From: Azospirillum fermentarium
GTDB lineage: Bacteria > Pseudomonadota > Alphaproteobacteria > Azospirillales > Azospirillaceae
Assembly: GCF_025961205.1 (NCBI RefSeq)
Contig: NZ_JAOQNH010000003.1
Coordinates: 1,177,501-1,233,756, forward strand
Direction of reading: 5' to 3'
Length of the DNA: 56,256 bases
The stretch's first letter is position 1, and the number at the start of each line of letters is the position of its first letter. Position numbers and translations under genes: made by a program. Under the pieces are notes generated by a model, which did not search any database, had not been told where the DNA came from, and was given only the letters and a program-made list of their open reading frames with translations. Of the stretch, positions 44,025-53,160 are shown piece after piece.

Positions 44025-44747
44025 TCATGCCGGCGGAAGGTCGCGGAACACATAGCCGACGCCGTAGACGACGCTGATGGGAAGGTCGGCGCAGCAGGCT
44101 CCCGCCACCTTGCGCCGCATCCGGCTGATGAGAGCATCCAGGTTGCGGTCGTTGTAGCGCATGGAGGGGCGGTCGAGCGCCGCGATGAGATCGCCGCGCG
44201 GCACCGGGGTGCCGCGGCAGCGGAACAGCGCCGCGACGCAGGCGAATTCCGTCGCCGTCAATTGCACCGCCGTACCCGACGGAGCAATCAGCCGCCAGCT
44301 TTGCGGCTCCACCCGCCAGCCGGCGGGGGACGGGGCGGGAACGGGGGGTGCATCGCCGGGCCCGGCGGCGGACAGGCGGCGAAGCAGGCCGCGGATGTTC
44401 GCTTCGATCTCCCGCAAGCTGGCGTGCTTGACCAGATAGATGTCGGCGCCGCTGGCCAGCCCCTCCACCCTGTCATCGACGCTGGCGAAGCCGGTCAGCA
44501 TGATGATGCCGCAGGTCAGCCCGTAGCGGCTGCGGATGTCCCGCGCCAGATCGAAACCGTTGCCGTCGGGCAGACCGATATCCAGCACGATCACGTCCGG
44601 CAGGCGGACGGCCAGGGCTTGGCGCGCGTCTGCCCCCGACCCCACGCCCGCCGCCTGGAATCCTTTCAGGGACAGGTAATCGACCAGATCGACCCGCGGC
44701 CCTTCGGCATCCTCGACCACCAACACTTCGGGCAGCGCATCAGGCAT
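44025..44747 (-). CDS. OmpR-type response regulator
   Basis: A 240-residue two-component regulator. The receiver domain (about 5-122) shows acidic pair E12/D13, phospho-acceptor D56 in VIVLDIGLPDG, T85 region MLTGFAS and K107 in YLVKHAS. The C-terminal winged-helix DNA-binding domain (about 140-237) has WRLIAPSGTAVQLTATEF, the recognition region YNDRNLDALISRMRRKV and VYGVGYVF. The start overlaps the kinase stop by 8 bp on the same strand, so the pair is one transcription unit with the kinase first. Targets are unknown. Confidence 0.93.
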   Translation of the reverse strand: MPDALPEVLVVEDAEGPRVDLVDYLSLKGFQAAGVGSGADARQALAVRLPDVIVLDIGLPDGNGFDLARDIRSRYGLTCGIIMLTGFASVDDRVEGLASGADIYLVKHASLREIEANIRGLLRRLSAAGPGDAPPVPAPSPAGWRVEPQSWRLIAPSGTAVQLTATEFACVAALFRCRGTPVPRGDLIAALDRPSMRYNDRNLDALISRMRRKVAGACCADLPISVVYGVGYVFRDLPPA

Positions 44748-46188
44748 AGCGGGCCTCCGGCATGTCCGTTTCCAGTGGCCGCACCGGCAGGGTCAGGGTG
44801 ACGCATGTCCCAAGATTGCCGGGGCCGGGATCGTGGCGCATGGTTCCCGCCATTTCTGCGAGGAAACGGCGGGCGATGAAAAGCCCAAGCCCGTTGCCGG
44901 AGTGGCGGCCGGTGTTCGATGCGCGGTAGAACCGGCGGCCGATGGACGGGCGCTCCAGATCGGGAATCCCGATTCCCTGGTCGGTGACCGTGACCGTCAC
45001 CATGCCGTCATGGGCGAGCGCCGACAGAACGACCGGCGTTGGCGGCGGCGAATATTTCAAGGCGTTCTCCACCAGATTGCGCAGAATGGCGATGATCATG
45101 CTGGGGTCGGTTTCCAGCCAGACCGGATGGCCGGGGCCGGCGACCTGCACCCGGCGCTCGGCCCCCAGATGGCCCAGCCCCCCCACCACGGTCTGCACCA
45201 CCGCCATCAGATCCAGCGGCTGCGGCTGGAACTGCACATGGCCGGTGCGTTCGCTGGCGGTGATCCGGTCCACCAGCCCCGCCACGCGGCGGACGCCGGC
45301 CCGGATCTCGGTCAGCCGCCGCAGCCCCGCGTCCGGCAGGACGGTGGGCTGAAGCTGGAGCATCTCCGCCGCCCGGTCGATGCCGGTCAGCGGCGTGCGG
45401 ACCTCGTGCACCACGATGTCCAGCAACTGGCGGTATTCGGCATGGGTTTGCCGTTCGGCGGCCAGAGTGGCCGCAAGCTGCTGTTCCAGATGGCGGCGGC
45501 GGTCGATCTCGTGCGCCAGGTCGCGGTTGCGCTGTTCGACCTTCGATTGAAGCCGCGCGCCCAGCATGGCCAGGAAGCACACGAACCACAGGTGATGGGC
45601 AACGCCGGATTCGACGATGGTCCAGGGAAAGAACATGGTCGGGTCCATCTCGCCGGTCAGCCGCAGCCAGACGCGGTACAGCGACCATGTTCCCTGCAGC
45701 GACAGGTGTATGACGATGCCCGGCAGCAGGGTCCAGCGCAGCCAGGCGCAATCCCCCTGCCGCCGCCACACCACCGGAACCACCGACCCGAACCCGACGC
45801 TCAACACCACCGCCCCGGCCAGGGAACGGAAAGCCCCGTCGCCGGGATCGGTGGCCAGGGCGAGCGGCCAATAGATCATCGGGAACAGAATGGAAAAGGG
45901 CAACAGCCAGCGCCGGGGCGTTTTCCCCAGAAAAATCATGACCCCGTTCACGCACAACGCCAGGGACGTGTAGACGAGGATGTTGGGCAGATACCCGGTC
46001 ATGCCGTTCAGAAAGCCGGGGGCGGGCCGGTAGAACGCCCCCCCCACCATCACAGCCACGGCCCCGACAATGAATCCCACCGCGATCAGCCGGACGCCCT
46101 GCAAATGCCGGTAGGCATTCCAGATCAGCCCCGCGATACCCGCGTTCACAATCGACATCAGGAAGAGTGTCGCCAGAAGCTCTTTCAT
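44740..46188 (-). CDS. Membrane sensor histidine kinase
   Basis: A 482-residue kinase. Six or seven hydrophobic segments occupy about residues 1-215 and form a membrane sensor domain of 7TM-like type with no large periplasmic loop. A coiled coil (about 218-255, EQRNRDLAHEIDRRRHLEQQ) leads to the H-box IVVHEVRTPLTG with His261. The ATPase part has N-box NLVENALKYS, G1 DQGIGIP, F-box-like RRFYRASNTGRHSG and G2 GNGLGLFIARRF. It overlaps the response-regulator gene by 8 bp and is the first gene of that unit. The signal is unknown; the upstream gap holds two strong inverted repeats. Confidence 0.92.
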   Translation of the reverse strand: MKELLATLFLMSIVNAGIAGLIWNAYRHLQGVRLIAVGFIVGAVAVMVGGAFYRPAPGFLNGMTGYLPNILVYTSLALCVNGVMIFLGKTPRRWLLPFSILFPMIYWPLALATDPGDGAFRSLAGAVVLSVGFGSVVPVVWRRQGDCAWLRWTLLPGIVIHLSLQGTWSLYRVWLRLTGEMDPTMFFPWTIVESGVAHHLWFVCFLAMLGARLQSKVEQRNRDLAHEIDRRRHLEQQLAATLAAERQTHAEYRQLLDIVVHEVRTPLTGIDRAAEMLQLQPTVLPDAGLRRLTEIRAGVRRVAGLVDRITASERTGHVQFQPQPLDLMAVVQTVVGGLGHLGAERRVQVAGPGHPVWLETDPSMIIAILRNLVENALKYSPPPTPVVLSALAHDGMVTVTVTDQGIGIPDLERPSIGRRFYRASNTGRHSGNGLGLFIARRFLAEMAGTMRHDPGPGNLGTCVTLTLPVRPLETDMPEARYA

Positions 46189-46339
46189 ATTTCATTCAAA
46201 AGTATGCAAAATCAATTTGCCACCTTGATTGTATATTTGATACTCAAAAAATAAAAAGATTCACGTAGCGGGCAGTATATGTGGAGAAAATATTAACAAC
46301 CGGGAAACCATGTTCATCCCCGTATTAGAGTTTGATCGG

Positions 46340-46359
46340 TTCAAACGGAATCGTTTGAA
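46340..46359. repeat. 8-bp inverted repeat with 4-nt spacer upstream of the kinase gene
   Basis: TTCAAACG (46340-46347) and CGTTTGAA (46352-46359) flank GAAT, 150 bp before the kinase start. It has the form of an operator for a dimeric regulator; no regulator can be assigned. Confidence 0.4.
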
Positions 46360-46387
46360 GCGTGAATCACACGGAAAAACCAAAAGC

Positions 46388-46431
46388 TTAGAGTCCTTCA
46401 GGTGCTTCAATAAGCACCTGAAGGACTCTAA
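46388..46431. repeat. Perfect 20-bp inverted repeat with 4-nt loop
   Basis: Arms 46388-46407 and 46412-46431 are exact reverse complements, separated by CAAT. In RNA this forms an unbroken 20-bp hairpin. There is no T tract directly after it on either strand, so it does not look like a standard terminator, and it lies between the leuB terminator and the kinase promoter. Confidence 0.85.
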
Positions 46432-46524
46432 CTATCTGATTTTATGAAATATCAGGGCAGGCAATAAAGAAAAGTGTGATGGCCGATATGATCTTGAAAA
46501 TGGCGCAGGATGGCGGGGTGAAAT

Positions 46525-46563
46525 GAAAAAGCCCCCTTCCCGGCCCGGGAAGGGGGCTTTTTC
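46525..46563 (-). terminator. Terminator of leuD-leuB
   Basis: Arms 46525-46543 and 46545-46563 are exact reverse complements with strong G/C core and outer A5/T5 tracts. On the minus strand it gives a GC hairpin followed by TTTTTC, 21 bp after the leuB stop. The symmetry means it can act in both directions. Confidence 0.9.
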
Positions 46564-46583
46564 AAAACGGCAGGGCCGAAGGA

Positions 46584-47696
46584 TCAGGCGGCCAGCTTGT
46601 CCAGCTCGCGCAGGATGCTGTCGCCCATCACGGTGGTGGAGCAGCGGGCCATGCCCGGGGCCATGATGTCGGCGGTGCGCATGCCGCCGCCCAGCACGTT
46701 CTGCACGGCCTTTTCGATCAGGCCGGCGTCGGTGTCCAGGTTGAACGAGTAGCGCAGCGCCATGGCGAACGACAGCAGGGTGGCGATGGGGTTGGCCAGA
46801 TCCTTGCCGGCGATGTCGGGGGCCGACCCGTGGACCGGCTCGTACATGGCCTTGCGGTTGCCGTTGGCGTCCGGGTCACCCAGGGCCGCCGACGGCAGCA
46901 TGCCCAGCGAGCCGGTCATCATGGCCGCTTCGTCCGACAGGATGTCGCCGAACAGGTTGTCGGTGACGATCACGTCGAACTGCTTGGGGTTGCGGATGAG
47001 CTGCATGGCGCCGTTGTCGGCGTACATGTGGTGCAGCTCGACGTCCTGGAATTCCTCCTGGTGCAGGCGGGTCACTTCCTGGCGCCACAGCAGGCCGGAT
47101 TCCATGACGTTGGCCTTTTCCATGGAATGGACCTTGTTGCTGCGCTTGCGCGCCAGCTCGAAGGCCACCCGCGCCACGCGGCGGATTTCCGTGGTGGTGT
47201 AGACCTGGGTGTTGATGCCGCGCTTTTCGCCGTTGCCCAGATCCTCGATGCCGCGGGGCTCACCGAAGTAGACGCCGCCGGTCAGTTCGCGGACGATCAG
47301 GATGTCCAGGCCCTTGACGATTTCCGGCTTCAGGGTGGAGGCATCGACCAGCGCGTCGAACACCTGGGCCGGGCGCAGGTTGGCGTACAGGCCCAGTTCC
47401 TTGCGGAGTGCCAGCAGGCCGGCTTCCGGGCGCTTGTCGAAGGACATGGTGTCCCACTTCGGCCCGCCGACCGCCCCCAGCATCACCGCGTCGGAGGCCA
47501 GCGCCTCGGCCAGGGTGGCGTCGGCCAGCGGCACGCCGTACTGGTCGATGGCCGCACCGCCGACCAGCCCTTCGGACACGTCGAAGGTGACGCCGCGGCG
47601 CCGGTCCATCCAGTCGATGACGCGGCGCACCTGGCGCATCACTTCGGGGCCGATGCCGTCACCGGCGAGGAACAGGATCTTCTTGTTGGCGGGCAT
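46584..47696 (-). CDS. leuB: 3-isopropylmalate dehydrogenase
   Basis: A 370-residue NAD-dependent decarboxylating dehydrogenase of leucine biosynthesis. Signatures are ILFLAGDGIGPEVMRQVRRV, DAVMLGAVGGPKWD, LRKELGLYANLRPAQ, the ELTGGVYFGEPR loop, VHSMEKANVMESGLLWR, and the active-site run NLFGDILSDEAAMMTGSLG followed by EPVHGSAPDIAGK. The length and order are typical. It lies 57 bp downstream of leuD, in one operon on the minus strand, and is followed by a clear terminator. No leuC is present in the window. Confidence 0.98.
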   Translation of the reverse strand: MPANKKILFLAGDGIGPEVMRQVRRVIDWMDRRRGVTFDVSEGLVGGAAIDQYGVPLADATLAEALASDAVMLGAVGGPKWDTMSFDKRPEAGLLALRKELGLYANLRPAQVFDALVDASTLKPEIVKGLDILIVRELTGGVYFGEPRGIEDLGNGEKRGINTQVYTTTEIRRVARVAFELARKRSNKVHSMEKANVMESGLLWRQEVTRLHQEEFQDVELHHMYADNGAMQLIRNPKQFDVIVTDNLFGDILSDEAAMMTGSLGMLPSAALGDPDANGNRKAMYEPVHGSAPDIAGKDLANPIATLLSFAMALRYSFNLDTDAGLIEKAVQNVLGGGMRTADIMAPGMARCSTTVMGDSILRELDKLAA

Positions 47697-47753
47697 CGTC
47701 CGTGCACTCCGCTGGAGATTGGAATCAGATGAAGGTGGCGGGACCGCGGGGGA

Positions 47754-48365
47754 TCAGCCCCACATCCACGGCTGGCCGGTCTTCTGCTGGGATTCGTACC
47801 CGTCGATGACCGACACCTGCTGCAGGGTCAGCCCGATGTCGTCCAGGCCGTTCAGCAGGCAGTGCTTGCGGAAGGGGTCGAGATCGAACGGGATGCGGCC
47901 GCCGTCGGGGCCGGTGATTTCCTGACGCTCCAGATCGATGGTCACCACCGCGTTCGACCCGCGCGACGCGTCGTCGAGCAGCAGGTCAACCTGCTCCTTC
48001 GGCAGCTTGATCGGCAGGATGCCGTTCTTGAAGCAGTTGTTGTAGAAGATGTCGGCGAAGCTGGGGGCGATGATGCAGCGGATGCCGAAATCGGCCAGCG
48101 CCCACGGCGCATGCTCGCGCGACGAACCGCAGCCGAAGTTGTCGCCGGCCACCAGGATGCTGGCCTTGCGGTAGGCCGGCTGGTTCAGCACGAAGCCGTC
48201 AACCTCTTTGCCGTCGGGCGTGTAGCGCATCTCGTCGAACAGATGCTTGCCAAGCCCGGTGCGCTTGATCGTTTTCAGGAACTGCTTGGGAATGATCATA
48301 TCGGTGTCGATGTTGATCATCGGCAGCGGCGCCGCGACGCCGGTCAGAACGGTAAACTTTTCCAT
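47754..48365 (-). CDS. leuD: 3-isopropylmalate dehydratase small subunit
   Basis: A 203-residue LeuD protein, the small subunit of isopropylmalate isomerase (partner LeuC is elsewhere). The start MEKFTVLTGVAAPLPMINID at ATG 48365 is diagnostic, followed by DTDMIIPKQFLKTIKR, GDNFGCGSSREHAPWAL near residue 75 and FADIFYNNCFKNGILPI. A longer in-frame ORF to 48512 lacks homologous features and is rejected. Directly upstream of leuB. Confidence 0.97.
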   Translation of the reverse strand: MEKFTVLTGVAAPLPMINIDTDMIIPKQFLKTIKRTGLGKHLFDEMRYTPDGKEVDGFVLNQPAYRKASILVAGDNFGCGSSREHAPWALADFGIRCIIAPSFADIFYNNCFKNGILPIKLPKEQVDLLLDDASRGSNAVVTIDLERQEITGPDGGRIPFDLDPFRKHCLLNGLDDIGLTLQQVSVIDGYESQQKTGQPWMWG

Positions 48366-48692
48366 CGCCCAATAGCCTGTCCGCACGAGCAAGGGCCGGC
48401 GAGGGCCGCCGGCCGGAATGTTTGGCTGAATACCAGACCCTCGGCGGCAATTCCAGTGGAACCATGGGTTTTCATGGCAGCTTTGTTGCGCCGTCCACCA
48501 TGCCTTGCGCAAGCAACCGGGCGGGGCACCCCGTTTTCCCGCCCGAACCGTACCCGGATGGGATCAAGCGCCGGCTCCCCCGATGTTGCACGTGAAACGG
48601 AACGGTCATGCCGGGGAAGCGCTGGAATGGCCGGGCCGGATGTGCTGTTTATGACGTGTCTCCCTTATCGTCCGCCAACCGGGTTTTGGGTC
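48366..48692. other. Divergent intergenic region leuD / glycosyltransferase
   Basis: About 327 bp. It should contain the leuDB promoter on the minus strand and that of the glycosyltransferase unit on the plus strand. I see no clear promoter hexamers, no Leu-codon leader peptide and no T-box. A 7-bp palindromic G/C stem occurs near 48392-48414. Confidence 0.5.
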
Positions 48693-49787
48693 ATGAGCGC
48701 ATCACCGACGGCCGTGTCGCCGGCCCTGTTCCCGGAAGAAAAGCCGCGCCCGGAGACGGCGGCCCCGGACGCCGGCCTCAAAGGTTTGCCGTCCGGCGGG
48801 CCGCCACCGGGGGTGCGGGTGGCGGTGCTGATCCCCTGCTACAACGAGGAAGCGGCCATCGGCCGGGTGGTGGCGGATTTCCGCGCCGCCCTGCCCGACG
48901 CCGCCGTGCTCGTCTATGACAACAACTCCGCCGACCGCACGGCGGCGGTGGCGCGGGCCGCCGGGGCTACCGTCCGGCACGAACCGCTGCAGGGCAAGGG
49001 CAACGTCATCCGGCGCATGTTCGCCGACGTGGAAGCCGACGTGTACGTCCTGGTGGACGGCGACGACACCTATCACGCCCCGTCCGCACCGATGATGATC
49101 CGGCGGCTGTGGGATGGGCAGCTCGACATGGTGAACGGGGTGCGGGTGACCGACATCGTTGCCGCCTACCGCCCCGGCCACCGGCTGGGCAACCGGGTGC
49201 TGACCGGGCTGGTGGCCCGCATCTTCGGCAGCCGCATCGACGACATGCTGTCGGGCTACCGGGTGTTTTCCCGCCGTTTCGTCAAATCCTTTCCCGCGCT
49301 GGCCTCGGGCTTCGAGACGGAGACGGAGCTGACGGTCCACGCGCTGGAACTGCGCATGCCGGTGGCGGAGGTCAAGACCCCCTACAAGGACCGGCCCGCC
49401 GGCTCGGTCAGCAAGCTCAACACCTACCGCGACGGCTTCCGCATCCTGCGCACCATCGTCACGCTGGTGAAGACGGAACGGCCGCTGGCCTTCTTCTTCA
49501 CGGTCTTCGCGGTGCTGCTGGCCGCCGGGGTCGGGCTGGCGGTGCCGGTGGTGGACACGTGGCTGCACACCGGGCTGGTGCCGCGGCTGCCGACGGCGGT
49601 GCTGTCCATGGGGCTGGTGCTGCTGGCCTTTCTCAGCCTGACCTGCGGCCTGATCCTCGACACCGTGACCCAGGGCCGGCGGGAGATGAAGCGCATGCGC
49701 TATCTGGCCATCCCCGCCCCCGGCCATGCCCCTGGCGCCCTTTCCCCTCCGTCCCCCTCCCCCTCTTCTTCGGGCGATCCGTCATGA
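48693..49787 (+). CDS. Family 2 glycosyltransferase with C-terminal membrane helices
   Basis: A 364-residue GT2 enzyme. The GT-A domain starts near residue 45 with VAVLIPCYNEEAAIGRVV; then VYDNNSADRTAAVARAAG, EPLQGKGNVIRRMF, the metal-binding VLVDGDDTYHA (Asp-x-Asp) and the MLSGYRVFSRRFVKSFP motif, found in polyprenyl-phosphate glycosyltransferases. Two membrane helices follow (about 268-287 and 303-325). It probably adds a sugar to a lipid carrier. ATG 48693 is preferred over a long upstream read-through. The stop overlaps gtrA by 4 bp, so the two proteins work together, as is usual for GtrA/GtrB-type pairs. Confidence 0.9.
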   Translation: MSASPTAVSPALFPEEKPRPETAAPDAGLKGLPSGGPPPGVRVAVLIPCYNEEAAIGRVVADFRAALPDAAVLVYDNNSADRTAAVARAAGATVRHEPLQGKGNVIRRMFADVEADVYVLVDGDDTYHAPSAPMMIRRLWDGQLDMVNGVRVTDIVAAYRPGHRLGNRVLTGLVARIFGSRIDDMLSGYRVFSRRFVKSFPALASGFETETELTVHALELRMPVAEVKTPYKDRPAGSVSKLNTYRDGFRILRTIVTLVKTERPLAFFFTVFAVLLAAGVGLAVPVVDTWLHTGLVPRLPTAVLSMGLVLLAFLSLTCGLILDTVTQGRREMKRMRYLAIPAPGHAPGALSPPSPSPSSSGDPS

Positions 49788-50251
49788 GCCATTCCCTTCC
49801 CCCACCCGTGGCCCGGCCCTTCCCCCCATCCCTGGTCCGGCTGGCGGTGCAGTTCGGCAAGTTCGGGCTGGTGGGTGTCGCCGGGCTGGCCGTCGATACG
49901 GCGGTCCTCTACGCCCTGCTCTACGGCGCCGGGCTGGAGCGGGTGGCTGAGGGCGGGTTCCTGCTGGCCCGCGTGCCGTCGTTCCTGGCGGCGGCCACGG
50001 CCACCTGGGCGCTCAACCGCTGCTTCACCTTCCGCCACGCCGACCACGGGCGGTCGCTGGTGCGGCAATGGGCGGCCTTCGTCGCCGCCAACGCCTTTGG
50101 CGGGGTGGTGAACTACGGCGCCTACGCCGGCTGCATCGCGGCGGGGGGCGTGTTCCTGGACCACCCCGTCCTGGCGGTGGCGGCTGGGTCGCTGGCCGGC
50201 ATGTTCTTCAACTTCGCCGCCAGCAAGAAGCTGGTGTTCAAGGGGGCGTAA
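49784..50251 (+). CDS. GtrA-family membrane protein
   Basis: A 155-residue protein with four membrane helices (about 27-48, 55-75, 88-110 and 120-143). It begins MSHSLPPPVARPFPP and has the family motif FGKFGLVGVAGLAVDTAVL, then ALNRCFTFRHA near 78 and NFAASKKLVFKG at the C-terminus. GtrA proteins help move lipid-linked sugars across the membrane or support the neighbouring transferase. Start and previous stop overlap (ATGA); queC follows after 6 bp. Confidence 0.93.
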   Translation: MSHSLPPPVARPFPPSLVRLAVQFGKFGLVGVAGLAVDTAVLYALLYGAGLERVAEGGFLLARVPSFLAAATATWALNRCFTFRHADHGRSLVRQWAAFVAANAFGGVVNYGAYAGCIAAGGVFLDHPVLAVAAGSLAGMFFNFAASKKLVFKGA

Positions 50252-50257
50252 GGGGCC

Positions 50258-50950
50258 ATGACCGCGCTGGTTCTTCTGTCGGGCGGGCAGGATTCCGCCA
50301 CCTGTCTGGCCTGGGCGCTCGACCGCTTCGAACGGGTGGAGACGGTGGGCTTCGACTATGGCCAGCGCCACGCGGTGGAGCTGACCTGCCGGGAGCGCCT
50401 GCGGGACGGCATGGCGGCGCTGAACCCCGCCTGGGCCGGGCGGCTGGGGCCGGACCATCGGCTGGACATGCGCTCCCTGGCCGGCATCGGCCAGACGGCG
50501 ATGACCGAGGAGACCGAGATCCGCATGACGGCGGAGGGGCTGCCCAACACCTTCGTTCCCGGCCGCAACCTGCTGTTCTTCACCTACGCCGCCGCGGTGG
50601 CCTACCGCCGGGGCCTGAAACATCTGGTGGGCGGCATGTGCGAGACCGACTATTCGGGCTACCCCGACTGCCGCGACGACACGCTGAAGGCGCTGCAGGT
50701 CGCGCTCAACCTGGGCATGGAGCGGCGGTTCGTGGTGGAAACCCCGCTGATGTGGCTGGACAAGGCGCAGACATGGGATCTGGCCCGCCGGCTGGGCGGG
50801 GATGGGCTGGTGGAGCTGCTGGTGGAGGACACCCACACCTGCTACACCGGCGACCGCACCCGGCGGCACGCCTGGGGGTACGGCTGCGGCGCCTGCCCGG
50901 CGTGCGAGCTGCGCGCACGGGGGTGGACTGCGTGGCGCGCGGGGGCGTGA
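50258..50950 (+). CDS. queC: 7-cyano-7-deazaguanine synthase
   Basis: A 230-residue QueC protein that converts 7-carboxy-7-deazaguanine to preQ0 in queuosine biosynthesis. The PP-loop ATP motif LLSGGQDSATCLAWAL is at 6-21; FDYGQRHAVEL follows near 33; TFVPGRNLLFF near 98 and the C-terminal Cys cluster CYTGDRT and YGCGACPACELR bind zinc. The ATG at 50258 lies 6 bp after the gtrA stop with AAGG upstream. Its C-terminus is complete. Confidence 0.97.
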   Translation: MTALVLLSGGQDSATCLAWALDRFERVETVGFDYGQRHAVELTCRERLRDGMAALNPAWAGRLGPDHRLDMRSLAGIGQTAMTEETEIRMTAEGLPNTFVPGRNLLFFTYAAAVAYRRGLKHLVGGMCETDYSGYPDCRDDTLKALQVALNLGMERRFVVETPLMWLDKAQTWDLARRLGGDGLVELLVEDTHTCYTGDRTRRHAWGYGCGACPACELRARGWTAWRAGA

Positions 50951-51011
50951 CCGGCCCCGGTCATGGGGGTTCCCATGGACTCATCCGTTGCCTGGCCCTA
51001 TAACAGAGACC

Positions 51012-51836
51012 ATGAGCCGCGATTTCCTCAAGATGCATGGCCTCGGCAACGACTTTGTCGTGATCGACGCCCGAACCGCCCCCTACGCCCCGACGGCGCA
51101 GGAGGTGCGCGCCATCGCCGACCGCAAGACCGGCGTGGGCTGTGACCAGTTCATCGTCATCGAGCCGCCGGTCCAGCCGGGATCGCAGGGCTTCATGCGC
51201 ATCCGCAACGCCGACGGCGGCGAGGTGGGGGCGTGCGGCAACGCCGCCCGCTGCGTCGGCTGGCTGCTGATGACCGAGGCGGGAACCCGGCGCACCCTGT
51301 TCGAAATGCCCTCGGGCCTGGTGGAAGCCACCCTGGGCGACGGCACGGTCACGGTGGACATGGGGCCGGCGCGGCTGGCGTGGAACGAAATTCCGCTGGC
51401 GTCGGCCATGGACACGCTGCACCTGCCGGTGGATGTGGCCGGGCTGCCGGCGCCGGTGGCGGTCAGCATGGGCAACCCCCATTGCGTCTTCATCGTCGAT
51501 GACGCCGACGCGGTGGACGTGGCGGCCCTCGGCCCCGGCCTGGAACACCACCCGCTGTTCCCCGAACGCACCAACGTGGAGTTCATCTCGGTCATCTCCC
51601 CCACCGCCATCCGCATGCGGGTGTGGGAGCGCGGGGCCGGCATCACGCGGGCCTGCGGCACCGGGTCGTGCGCGGCGTGGGTGGCGGCGGTGCGCCGCGG
51701 GCTGGTGGGGTGCCGCGGCGACGTGGTGCTGGACGGCGGCACCCTGACCATCGAATGGCGCGACGACGGGCGGGTGCTGATGACGGGGCCGGTGGCCGTG
51801 CCGTTCCGCGGCACCCTGTCGGACGCCCTGGCCTGA
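51012..51836 (+). CDS. dapF: Diaminopimelate epimerase
   Basis: A 274-residue DapF enzyme for lysine and peptidoglycan precursors. It begins MSRDFLKMHGLGNDFVVIDA and carries the two catalytic Cys sites: Cys75 in EVGACGNAARC and Cys215 in RACGTGSCAAW. The start at ATG 51012 is supported by the conserved N-terminus; longer in-frame ORF upstream is overlap with queC. Spacing to mtaB is 22 bp, so they may form a unit. Confidence 0.98.
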   Translation: MSRDFLKMHGLGNDFVVIDARTAPYAPTAQEVRAIADRKTGVGCDQFIVIEPPVQPGSQGFMRIRNADGGEVGACGNAARCVGWLLMTEAGTRRTLFEMPSGLVEATLGDGTVTVDMGPARLAWNEIPLASAMDTLHLPVDVAGLPAPVAVSMGNPHCVFIVDDADAVDVAALGPGLEHHPLFPERTNVEFISVISPTAIRMRVWERGAGITRACGTGSCAAWVAAVRRGLVGCRGDVVLDGGTLTIEWRDDGRVLMTGPVAVPFRGTLSDALA

Positions 51837-51858
51837 CGCTTTCGAGAGCAGTGCAAGA

Positions 51859-53160
51859 GTGAGCAACATGGGCACCCCGGCCAACCGTGACGGCCCCGAG
51901 ATCGTCACCTTCGGCTGCCGGCTCAACACCTATGAGTCGGAGGTGATGCGCACCCACGCCCGCAACGCCGGGCTGGAGAACGTGGTCATCGTCAACACCT
52001 GTGCCGTGACCGGGGAGGCGGAGCGGCAGGCCCGCCAGACCATCCGCAAGCTGCGCCGCGACAACCCCGATGCCCGCATCGTGGTGACCGGCTGCGCCGC
52101 CCAGATCGATCCCGCCCGCTACGCCGCCATGCCCGAGGTGGATCAGGTTCTGGGCAATCAGGAAAAGCTCCAGCCCGAAAGCTGGGGGCTGGCCCCGGCG
52201 GAAAAGGTGCTGGTCAACGACATCATGTCGGTCACGGAAACCGCCGGCCATCTGATCGGCGGGTTCGAGGACCGGGCGCGCGCCTTCGTCCAGGTGCAGC
52301 AGGGGTGTGACCACCGCTGCACCTTCTGCATCATCCCGTTCGGGCGCGGCCCGTCGCGCTCGGTCCCCATCGGCGCCGTGGTGGAGCAGGTGCGGGCCTT
52401 GACCGCCGCCGGCTACAACGAGGTGGTGCTGTCGGGGGTGGACATCACCTCCTACGGTCCCGACCTGCCGGGCACGCCGACGCTGGGGCAGATGGTGCGG
52501 CGCCTGCTGGCCTGCGTGCCGGAATTGCCGCGGCTGCGGCTGTCGTCGCTCGACTGCATCGAGATGGACGAGGATCTGTGGCGGCTGATCGCGGAGGAGC
52601 CGCGGCTGATGCCCCACCTGCACCTCAGCCTGCAGGCCGGCGACGATCTGGTGCTGAAGCGGATGAAGCGCCGCCATGGCCGCGCCGACGCGGTGGCGTT
52701 CTGCGAGCGGGTGCGGTCGCTGCGCCCCGACGTGGTGTTCGGCGCCGACCTGATCGCCGGCTTCCCCACCGAGACCGAGGCCATGTTCCGCAACACCCTG
52801 GCGCTGGTGGAGGATTGCGGGCTGACATGGCTGCATGTCTTCCCCTACAGCGCCCGTCCCGGCACCCCGGCGGCCAGGATGCCCCAGGACAACGCGCCGT
52901 TCCGCAAGGAGCGCGCCGCCCGCCTGCGCGCCGCGGGCGATGCGGCGGTGGCCTGCTATCTGGACGCCTGCGTCGGGCGCACGGCCATGGTTCTGATCGA
53001 ATCGGGCGATCTGGGCCGCACCGAGCATTTCGCCGAAATCCGTCTGGGCACCGCCTTCCCGCCCGGCGCCCTGGTGCCGGCGCGCATCACCGGCCATGCC
53101 GATGGGCACCTGACCGGACAGCCTCTTTCCCCGCCCACCATGCCCCCGGTTTCGCCATGA
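51859..53160 (+). CDS. mtaB: tRNA t6A37 methylthiotransferase
   Basis: A 433-residue radical-SAM methylthiotransferase (MiaB/RimO superfamily) that turns t6A37 of tRNA into ms2t6A. The N-terminal UPF0004 domain has its three Cys in FGCRLNTYES, NTCAVTGEA and VTGCAAQID; the radical-SAM Cys triad is in QGCDHRCTFCIIPFGRG near 152. The C-terminal TRAM-like region is present. Motif FGCRLN and the absence of a RimO-type C-terminus favour MtaB. GTG 51859 and ATG 51868 are both possible starts. The stop overlaps ftsY by 4 bp. Confidence 0.93.
   Translation: MSNMGTPANRDGPEIVTFGCRLNTYESEVMRTHARNAGLENVVIVNTCAVTGEAERQARQTIRKLRRDNPDARIVVTGCAAQIDPARYAAMPEVDQVLGNQEKLQPESWGLAPAEKVLVNDIMSVTETAGHLIGGFEDRARAFVQVQQGCDHRCTFCIIPFGRGPSRSVPIGAVVEQVRALTAAGYNEVVLSGVDITSYGPDLPGTPTLGQMVRRLLACVPELPRLRLSSLDCIEMDEDLWRLIAEEPRLMPHLHLSLQAGDDLVLKRMKRRHGRADAVAFCERVRSLRPDVVFGADLIAGFPTETEAMFRNTLALVEDCGLTWLHVFPYSARPGTPAARMPQDNAPFRKERAARLRAAGDAAVACYLDACVGRTAMVLIESGDLGRTEHFAEIRLGTAFPPGALVPARITGHADGHLTGQPLSPPTMPPVSP

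Larger units (their letters stand above)
46189..46583. other. Intergenic region with inverted repeats between kinase and leuB
   Basis: Low-GC, about 395 bp, with the kinase promoter expected on the minus strand. It holds an 8-bp stem around GAAT (46340-46347 / 46352-46359), the 20-bp stem at 46388-46431 and the leuB terminator at 46525-46563. No gene recognised. Confidence 0.6.
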
